Origin: Bacteroidota bacterium
Lineage (GTDB): Bacteria; Bacteroidota; Ignavibacteria; Tepidaquicellales; Tepidaquicellaceae
DNA length: 5,545 bases
Direction: 5' to 3'
NCBI GenBank assembly: GCA_003519545.1
Contig: DOWN01000301.1
Span: 1-5,545, forward strand
Every line of letters starts with the position of its first letter. The stretch's first letter is position 1. The position numbers and the translations under genes are program-made. Under the pieces are notes generated by a model. It was given only the letters and a program-made list of their open reading frames with translations, did not search any database and was not told the DNA's origin. Below, in pieces: positions 1 through 5,545 of the stretch.

Positions 1-74
1 AAATACCTCATTTCTTAGAATTAAATCTTATTACTTAAATACTTATTTTTATTAAATTTATTTAAAATATTAAA

Positions 75-1352
75 TTGGAAACAAATTTTAAAGACATTGA
101 TAACGTCAAAAAAGAATTGGAATTTATTCTCTCTTATGATGAATTAAAACCTCACTTCGATAAAGCATTATTAAAATATAGAAACAAAGCAACTATTCCC
201 GGTTTCAGAAAAGGCAAAGCACCTCTTGATATGGTGAAAAAAATTGTCGGTGACTCTGTGGAATACTCTTCTCTTGAAGATATTGCTAACGAAGTTTTTA
301 AAAATCATATTGTTGATAATGATATTGATATAATTAACGTTGGCTCTATAACCGATTTCAATTATGAACCTAAACTTAGATTTCAATTTAAAATTGAATT
401 TGAAGTTAAACCGGAAATAAATCTTGAACAATATAAAGGTCTTGAACTCAAAAGAAAAAAATATAAAATTCAGGATAAAATTATTGACGAAGAAATAAAT
501 TATCATAAACTACAGTTATCATCTTTAGAAATTGACGGGGAAGCCCTTGATGATGAATATCTCGTTACTCTTGATATGCAAAATTTAGATGATAAAGGTA
601 ATATAATTGTTGGCGAATCTCAAAAAGATTTAAAAATATATCTCGGTAATAAAAATATTGAAAAAGATTTTTATCACGGTTTACAACACATTAAAGAAAA
701 TGAATCCCGTGTAATTGATACTAAAAACTCCGAAGGCGAAAATCAAAAAGTTCAGGTAACCGCTACCAAAATTGAAAAAATTATTTTCCCTGAAATGAAT
801 GAAGAGTATTTTAAAAAAATTACAGGTAAAGATGATGTTAAAACTCTCGAAGATTATAAAAATAGTATTAGAACCGAACTTGAAAAATATTACGATAACA
901 TTACAAACCAGTCTTTAAGAAATGAAATTATAAACGAACTCTTGAAAATTAATTCAGTTGACGTTCCTGAAGCATTCATTGAAAATATTCTGAACAATAT
1001 GGCTGATGATTTTAAGAAAAAAGAAGCAGGTAAAAGAAAAATTTCCGATGAAGAACTTGATGAGTATAAAAAAACAAACAGAGTAGATGCAATCAAACAG
1101 GCAAAATGGTTCTTAATCAGAGAAAAAATTGTTGAACTTGAAGATATTAAAGCAAATGAAGATGATATCAAAAAATTTGCTGAAGATATTGCAGGAAAAT
1201 ATAATATGCCTGTTGATAAACTTGTTGAACTTTACGCAAAATCTCCCGATATAAAAAGCCAGATTGAAACTGATAAAGTTTTTAACTTTCTGATTGATAA
1301 TGCAAAGATTACTGATGAAGAAGTTGATCTGTCAAAAGAAAATGAAAATTAA
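75..1352 (+). CDS. tig: Trigger factor, ribosome-associated chaperone
   Basis: This 425-residue protein is trigger factor, the ATP-independent chaperone that docks at the ribosome exit tunnel and shields nascent chains in the cytoplasm. The N-terminal ribosome-binding domain (about 1-115) carries the signature GFRKGKAP at residues 43-50, the same position as in E. coli trigger factor. A central FKBP-like segment (about 153-235) lies between the two parts of the chaperone body; the C-terminal part (about 240-415) is helical and charged and has the family motif SVDVPEAFIEN at 294-304. The central segment looks degenerate: where active members have a PGFE-like stretch it reads IEKDFYHGL (195-203), so prolyl isomerase activity is doubtful. 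The start is TTG at 75: an in-frame stop lies at 63-65, no ATG lies between, and starting here puts the signature at its usual place. No Shine-Dalgarno sequence is visible. clpP follows after 21 nt. Identity is near certain; only the start codon is inferred. Confidence 0.96.
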   Translation: METNFKDIDNVKKELEFILSYDELKPHFDKALLKYRNKATIPGFRKGKAPLDMVKKIVGDSVEYSSLEDIANEVFKNHIVDNDIDIINVGSITDFNYEPKLRFQFKIEFEVKPEINLEQYKGLELKRKKYKIQDKIIDEEINYHKLQLSSLEIDGEALDDEYLVTLDMQNLDDKGNIIVGESQKDLKIYLGNKNIEKDFYHGLQHIKENESRVIDTKNSEGENQKVQVTATKIEKIIFPEMNEEYFKKITGKDDVKTLEDYKNSIRTELEKYYDNITNQSLRNEIINELLKINSVDVPEAFIENILNNMADDFKKKEAGKRKISDEELDEYKKTNRVDAIKQAKWFLIREKIVELEDIKANEDDIKKFAEDIAGKYNMPVDKLVELYAKSPDIKSQIETDKVFNFLIDNAKITDEEVDLSKENEN

Positions 1353-1373
1353 AATTTTAAATATAAAAAATTA

Positions 1374-2057
1374 ATGCATCCAACCGATTTAATTAAAAAA
1401 CACGAAAATTTTATTAATGCTGGTTTAAACACAGCATCCCAAATCAATAACCAACTCGTTCCTATTGTCGTTGAACAAACTTCAAGAGGTGAGAGAAGTT
1501 ATGATATTTATTCAAGATTACTTAAAGAAAGAATCGTCTTTTTAGGCACAGCAATATACGATGAAATTGCTTCTCTTATGATTGCTCAGTTAATTTTTCT
1601 TGAATCTGAAGATCCAGATAAAGATATTATGATGTATATAAATTCACCGGGTGGTTCGGTTACTGCTGGTCTTGGTATTTATGACACAATGCAATATATC
1701 AATCCTGATGTATCAACTATCTGTGTTGGTATGGCTGCTTCTATGGGGCAACTCCTTCTTACCGGCGGTGCCGCGGGAAAAAGAATTGCTCTCCCTCACT
1801 CAAAAATTCTTATGCACCAGCCTTGGACAGGTGGTGTTCAGGGTCAGACTACCGATATCTTAATTCAGGCGAAAGAAATGGAAAAAACCAGACAAACTCT
1901 TTATAAAATTATTTCTGAACATTCAGGTCAGACTGTTGATAAAATTATGATTGATGCTGAACGAGATAATTATATGAACGCTGAAGAAGCAAAAAAGTAT
2001 GGTTTGATTGATACTATTCTTTCAAGAAGAGAAGTTTCTAAAAAAAATAATTCTTAA
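1374..2057 (+). CDS. clpP: ATP-dependent Clp protease proteolytic subunit ClpP
   Basis: This 227-residue protein is ClpP, the serine peptidase that forms the tetradecameric chamber of the Clp protease and degrades proteins unfolded by a partner AAA+ ATPase. The family block VEQTSRGERSYDIYSRLLKE (33-52) is nearly identical to the E. coli sequence. SPGGSVTAG (91-99) is the oxyanion-hole region, GMAASMGQ (119-126) holds catalytic Ser123, MHQP (147-150) holds His148, and ERD (196-198) supplies Asp198, so the triad is complete. The Ser-His spacing of 25 matches E. coli. The loop just after His148 (PWTGGVQGQ) is one residue longer than the E. coli equivalent. About 27 residues precede LVPIVVEQ, against a 14-residue removed propeptide in E. 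coli, so N-terminal self-processing is plausible. The start is ATG at 1374, with no Shine-Dalgarno sequence and an all-A/T leader. It lies 21 nt after tig, probably in the same transcript. The usual partner gene clpX does not follow. Confidence 0.97.
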   Translation: MHPTDLIKKHENFINAGLNTASQINNQLVPIVVEQTSRGERSYDIYSRLLKERIVFLGTAIYDEIASLMIAQLIFLESEDPDKDIMMYINSPGGSVTAGLGIYDTMQYINPDVSTICVGMAASMGQLLLTGGAAGKRIALPHSKILMHQPWTGGVQGQTTDILIQAKEMEKTRQTLYKIISEHSGQTVDKIMIDAERDNYMNAEEAKKYGLIDTILSRREVSKKNNS

Positions 2058-2105
2058 CTCTAATTATATTCTGTTAATTTTAAAACATAAAACTAAAATT
2101 TCATA

Positions 2106-4757
2106 ATGGATTTTAAACTTGTCAATAAAATAATTGCATGGTTTGTTTTTATCTTTGCATCCGTTATTTATGTAATGACAGTGCAACCGACTCTATCTTT
2201 TTGGGATTGCGGTGAATTTATTGCCTGTGCTTACACTCTTGGCGTGCCTCATCCTCCCGGTGCTCCGTTTTTTATTCTCGTCGGAAAAATTTTTACAATG
2301 CTTCCGATCTCTTCCGATATTGGTCTGAGAATGAATTATCTGTCCGTTTTCTCAAGTTCGGGATGTGTCGCCCTTGTTTATCTCGTAATTGTTAAACTTA
2401 TTAATAACTGGAGAGGTATTCCAAAATCTGCTTATGATATAATTTTAGTTTGTGGCTCTGCGGCAGTTGGTGCTTTGGCTTACGCTTTTTCTGATTCTTT
2501 CTGGTTCAGTGCAACAGAAGCGGAAGTTTATGGTTTCGGAACATTCTTAATCGGTGTCTGTTTATTTTTACTTATGGTTTGGTGGGAAAAAGCAGATGAA
2601 GCCGGTTCTGATAAATATCTCTTAATGCTCGCTTATGTAATCGGTCTTTCTTTAGGTATTCACTTGATTGTTGTTCAGTGTATCTTAATTGCAGGTTTGA
2701 TGTTCTATTTCAGAAGATATGATTATACTCCTAAAGGTTTATTGATTGCATTCGGTATAACTGCAGTTTCGTTTTTTGTCGTTTATCCTGGTATCGTAAA
2801 AAAATATCCTGCATTAATTCAAATGAGTGGAATTTTTGCTTTGATTTTATTCGCAGGGGTTATTTTCGGTATTTACCATTCTATCAGAACTAAAAATTCT
2901 TTATTAAATATAGTTTGTGTTTCGTTATTTTTAATTGTTCTTGGATACTCCACTTATATTGGTGTAGTTTTGAGAGCAAATGTTGATAATCTTCCGATTA
3001 ATGAAAATAAACCTGATAACATTGAAACTTTACTTTCATACTTAAATCGTGAACAGTATGGTCAGCAACCTTTATTCTTCCCGAGAAGATATTCTCAGGA
3101 ACCTCAACACGAAAGAACTCGTCAGTTATATTCATCCGATATGGACTTTATGTGGAGATATCAGATAAATGAGATGTTTAACCGTTACTTATTCTGGCAG
3201 TTTATCGGTAGGGAAGGATATGATCAGGGTGATGGTGTTGACTTCTCAAAATTCTTTGCAATACCTTTTATACTTGGAATGTTTGGTGTATTCTATCATT
3301 TCAGAAAGGATTGGAAACTTGCACTCGTCTTCCTATTCGGATTTCTGGTGCTGGGGGTTATTACCGCCTTGTATCAGAATCAGCAAGATCCGCAACCCCG
3401 GGAAAGGGATTATTTCTATGTTGGGGCTTATATGATTTTTGCAATGTGGATTGGTCTTGGAATAGCAGGTATAATTGAATCTGTAAATGAGTTTATGAAA
3501 AAGCAATCTGCTTTCAAAGCCGTTGCTTCTGGTGTTGTTGCGGCATCTTTCTTACTTGTGCCGGTTAATATGTTACGCGTAAACTATGAATATCAGAACA
3601 GACACGAAAACTATTTCCCTTATGACTATGCTTATAATATTTTACAAAGTTGTGAAAAAGATGCAATACTTATAACCAATGGTGATAATGATACTTTCCC
3701 GCTCTGGTGTTTACAGGCGGTGTATGGTGTCAGACAGGATGTCAGAATTGTAAATCTATCTCTTGCACAAACTGATTGGTATAACCTAGAATTAAAAAAC
3801 GGAAGACCTTATGGTTCTCTTCCTGTTCCTATGACATATTCAGATGAACAGTTAAGAAAATTACAACCGGTTGAATGGGATGAAAATAAAGTCTTCTCAA
3901 TTGATATTCCAAAAACTGCTTATCCTGATTCAATGCAGAATAAACCTGATCTGCCTACAAAATTAAATTTCAGAGTTCCGGCGACAATCAGACAGCAATA
4001 TCAGGGAAGAAATATAACTGCTGTTAAAGTTAATGATTTATTGTTAATTGACATCTTAAGAGCAAACAAATGGGAAAGACCTATCTATTTCTCTGTAACA
4101 GTCACTGATGAAAACTACATTGGTCTTGGTGACTATTTAGTATTAAACGGAATGGCTCAGAAATTATTGCCTTATAAACCTTCAGATGTTCCCGGAATGG
4201 CTATTGATGAAAAGACAATGTATGAAAATTTAATTCAGTCAACCAATACTCCTTCTAAAGAACCTAAATACGGATTTATGTTTAGAAGTTTAGATAATCC
4301 GGATGTGTTTTATGATCAGAATCACAGAAGAAGTGTTGAAACATACAGAACATTATTCTTAAGACTTGCAAATTCATATGCATCTGATTCAACCAAATTT
4401 AATCTTGCAAAAGAAACCCTTGATAAAATGAATACTGCAATTCCTTCAAGTGTAATTCCGATGGATTACAGGTTGAAATATGAAATGGCTAATATATATT
4501 CAAGAATAGGGGATAAAGCAAAATTTGATGAACTTACTTCTCAAATTGAAACAGATGCTTTAAAAGATATTGAACAGAACCCGACAAACGTTCAGAGTTT
4601 CTATAATCCTTACAGAGTATTAATTGATATTTACGAAACTCAGGGTCAATATCAGAAAGCCCTTGATATTCTTGGAAGATTACAAATGATGAATCCTAAT
4701 GATCCTAACGTACAGCAGAAGATGAATTTAATCAGATCCAAAATGCAAAATCAGTAA
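2106..4757 (+). CDS. DUF2723 (TMEM260-like) membrane protein, putative GT-C glycosyltransferase with C-terminal TPR
   Basis: This 883-residue membrane protein belongs to the DUF2723 family, related to animal TMEM260, which is reported to be a protein O-mannosyltransferase. A bacterial role in moving sugar from a lipid carrier onto exported proteins or envelope polymers is inferred. The N-terminal half has about a dozen hydrophobic segments (roughly 9-26, 76-98, 111-128, 144-160, 172-202, 211-229, 242-260, 266-289, 383-398, 403-422, 437-458, 470-490). After the first comes FWDCGEF (32-38), whose D34 and E37 resemble the acidic motif in the first outer loop of GT-C enzymes, followed by HPPGAP (49-54). 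QPRERDYFYVG (430-440) precedes a membrane segment and is typical of bacterial members. From about 491 the protein is soluble: it contains NGDNDTFPLW (525-534) and ends in TPR-like helices, the clearest at about 836-869. The start is ATG at 2106, 48 nt after clpP, without a Shine-Dalgarno sequence. Family assignment is confident; substrate is unknown. Confidence 0.88.
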   Translation: MDFKLVNKIIAWFVFIFASVIYVMTVQPTLSFWDCGEFIACAYTLGVPHPPGAPFFILVGKIFTMLPISSDIGLRMNYLSVFSSSGCVALVYLVIVKLINNWRGIPKSAYDIILVCGSAAVGALAYAFSDSFWFSATEAEVYGFGTFLIGVCLFLLMVWWEKADEAGSDKYLLMLAYVIGLSLGIHLIVVQCILIAGLMFYFRRYDYTPKGLLIAFGITAVSFFVVYPGIVKKYPALIQMSGIFALILFAGVIFGIYHSIRTKNSLLNIVCVSLFLIVLGYSTYIGVVLRANVDNLPINENKPDNIETLLSYLNREQYGQQPLFFPRRYSQEPQHERTRQLYSSDMDFMWRYQINEMFNRYLFWQFIGREGYDQGDGVDFSKFFAIPFILGMFGVFYHFRKDWKLALVFLFGFLVLGVITALYQNQQDPQPRERDYFYVGAYMIFAMWIGLGIAGIIESVNEFMKKQSAFKAVASGVVAASFLLVPVNMLRVNYEYQNRHENYFPYDYAYNILQSCEKDAILITNGDNDTFPLWCLQAVYGVRQDVRIVNLSLAQTDWYNLELKNGRPYGSLPVPMTYSDEQLRKLQPVEWDENKVFSIDIPKTAYPDSMQNKPDLPTKLNFRVPATIRQQYQGRNITAVKVNDLLLIDILRANKWERPIYFSVTVTDENYIGLGDYLVLNGMAQKLLPYKPSDVPGMAIDEKTMYENLIQSTNTPSKEPKYGFMFRSLDNPDVFYDQNHRRSVETYRTLFLRLANSYASDSTKFNLAKETLDKMNTAIPSSVIPMDYRLKYEMANIYSRIGDKAKFDELTSQIETDALKDIEQNPTNVQSFYNPYRVLIDIYETQGQYQKALDILGRLQMMNPNDPNVQQKMNLIRSKMQNQ

Positions 4758-4765
4758 AATAAAAT

Positions 4766-5545
4766 TTGAAAAAAACATCAAATCTTAAAACCCAATCGGG
4801 AATTGATAAATTAAACAAATATCTAAATTCTGATTGGGTTTATATTTTATTGCTGTTAATTTTCTGCATTATAATTTTCAGAGAATTAATTACAGGTCAA
4901 TCCTGGCTTCATGATGATTTCCCTTATGTCTATTATCCTGGGAAATTTCTAATGGCTGTTAGTTTAGCAAATGATATTTTCCCATACTGGAATCCATTCG
5001 CATTCTCGGGTACTCCTTTCTTTGCAGACCCGCAAATCGGTATTTTATATCCGTTAAATTATGTAATGAAATATTTTGTTTCTAATAATTCTTTGAATCC
5101 ATTAGTCGTTCAAAATATTATAGTTTTACATTTTTTCCTCGCTTCTGTTTTTGCATACTTGTTTGCTAAAGAATTAAAATTAAATAAACTCGCATCTTTT
5201 GTATTTGGAATGATTTATACTTACTCTGCTTTTATGATTATTCATATGATGCATATGAATCTATTGGAATCATTAATTTGGTTGCCTTTTGCATTATATC
5301 TGTTTTTAAAATTTATTAATACAAATAAATTTTATTTTATAATCTTAGCAGGTTTAACTATGTGTCTGAGCATATTAGGTGGTTACCCTCAGACTTTTGT
5401 TTTCAATTTTATATTTTTAGGTCTTTTTGCTTTATATTACATTTACAAAAGTTATAAATCAAAAGATAATAAAAAAGTTATTCAACTAATTATCTCTGTT
5501 ATAATAATTGTAATCATATCTGGCGGTATTTCTTCATTCCAATTA
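4766..5545 (+). CDS. YfhO-like polytopic membrane protein, 5' part only (cut by window end)
   Basis: An open frame of 260 codons runs to the window edge without a stop. It encodes the N-terminal part of a YfhO-like membrane protein. Characterised YfhO proteins in Firmicutes are GT-C-type enzymes that take part in glycosylating lipoteichoic acid; the role here is unknown. A first membrane segment (about 24-43) is followed by an outer loop with family-like features: HDDFPYVYYPGKF (49-61) with the acidic pair D50/D51, then PYWNPFAFSGTPFFADPQ (73-90) and LYPLNY (94-99). Further hydrophobic segments lie at about 115-135, 143-161, 168-184, 189-204, 209-228 and 238-258. The chosen start is TTG at 4766, 8 nt after the preceding stop; it gives a charged cytoplasmic N-terminus before the first helix. 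TTG at 4850 is an alternative that would shorten the protein by 28 residues and place the inverted repeat at 4788-4841 in front of the gene. No Shine-Dalgarno sequence is seen at either. The frame is certain; family is likely. Confidence 0.8.
   Translation, partial: MKKTSNLKTQSGIDKLNKYLNSDWVYILLLLIFCIIIFRELITGQSWLHDDFPYVYYPGKFLMAVSLANDIFPYWNPFAFSGTPFFADPQIGILYPLNYVMKYFVSNNSLNPLVVQNIIVLHFFLASVFAYLFAKELKLNKLASFVFGMIYTYSAFMIIHMMHMNLLESLIWLPFALYLFLKFINTNKFYFIILAGLTMCLSILGGYPQTFVFNFIFLGLFALYYIYKSYKSKDNKKVIQLIISVIIIVIISGGISSFQL
4788..4841 (+). repeat. 10-bp perfect inverted repeat, potential stem-loop near the start of the YfhO-like gene
   Basis: AAACCCAATC at 4788-4797 is the exact reverse complement of GATTGGGTTT at 4832-4841. 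In RNA the stem could extend inward by G-U, G-C, G-U and A-U pairs (4798-4801 with 4828-4831), giving 14 consecutive pairs around a 26-nt loop. The right arm runs into a T-rich stretch (4839-4851, TTTATATTTTATT), so the structure loosely resembles an intrinsic terminator of the DUF2723 gene, although the loop is long and the T tract is broken by A. If the YfhO-like gene starts at 4766 the repeat is inside its coding region; if it starts at 4850 the repeat lies just upstream. A chance repeat cannot be excluded in such AT-rich DNA. Confidence 0.4.

Noticed and set aside
1..74. Very AT-rich leader before tig, with a 9-bp direct repeat TATTAAATT (50-58 and 68-76) and TACTTA repeats
   Set aside because: Low-complexity A/T sequence; no TTTG/TAnnTTTG promoter of the Bacteroidota type, no clear sigma-70 boxes, no RNA gene and no coding frame could be supported.
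171..506. Reverse-strand open frame inside tig (111 codons)
   Set aside because: Phenylalanine-, isoleucine- and asparagine-rich antisense shadow of an AAA/GAA-rich coding sequence; it lies wholly inside the conserved tig gene.
890..1171. Reverse-strand open frame inside tig (93 codons)
   Set aside because: Serine- and phenylalanine-rich antisense shadow of the trigger factor C-terminal domain, with no recognisable family features.
1651..1863. Alternative-frame open frame inside clpP (70 codons)
   Set aside because: Overlaps the catalytic core of clpP in another frame and has no independent start signal.
2076..2100. 7-bp A/T-only inverted repeat AATTTTA/TAAAATT with 11-nt loop between clpP and the DUF2723 gene
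   Set aside because: All A-T pairs, so the stem would be weak, and no T tract follows; such repeats are expected by chance in this composition.
2058..2105. Possible internal promoter (TATATT at 2065-2070) before the DUF2723 gene
   Set aside because: No matching -35 element or Bacteroidota-type -33 TTTG; a lone TATA-like hexamer is meaningless in DNA this AT-rich.
3169..3435. Alternative-frame open frame inside the DUF2723 gene (88 codons)
   Set aside because: Out-of-frame shadow of conserved membrane-protein coding sequence.

Overview
The window holds four closely packed genes, all on the + strand. In order they are trigger factor (tig, 75-1352), the ATP-dependent protease subunit ClpP (clpP, 1374-2057), a large polytopic membrane protein of the DUF2723/TMEM260-like family (2106-4757), and the 5' part of a YfhO-like polytopic membrane protein (from about 4766, running off the window at 5545). 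The gaps are 21, 48 and 8 nt, and no strong intrinsic terminator lies in the first two, so co-transcription is plausible.

The DNA is AT-rich: the gap before clpP is entirely A/T and arginine is mostly AGA. None of the four starts has a recognisable Shine-Dalgarno sequence; the leaders are A/T-rich instead. Two of the four starts appear to be TTG. Together with a DUF2723 protein carrying the conserved DxGE, HPPGAP and PRERDYFYVG motifs, this points to the Bacteroidota/Chlorobiota/Ignavibacteriota (FCB) group. That is an inference from style and gene content; I cannot name a genus.

Positions 1-74 are a short, very AT-rich leader in which I can support no gene or promoter. Positions 75-2057 form a protein-quality-control pair: trigger factor meets nascent chains at the ribosome exit, and ClpP is the proteolytic chamber that needs an unfoldase (ClpX or ClpA/C). 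In many bacteria clpX follows clpP; here it does not. Positions 2106-5545 hold two membrane proteins of families regarded as, or resembling, GT-C glycosyltransferases. They probably act on lipid-linked sugars at the outer face of the inner membrane, for example in glycosylating exported proteins or envelope polymers. Their substrates cannot be read from the sequence.

I see no IS element, tRNA, rRNA, CRISPR array or phage gene, and nothing that clearly amounts to an undescribed system. The points most worth a second look are the missing clpX, the tandem membrane glycosyltransferase-like genes, the degenerate PPIase domain of trigger factor, and a 10-bp perfect inverted repeat at the start of the last gene that bears on its start codon and on whether the unit is terminated there.
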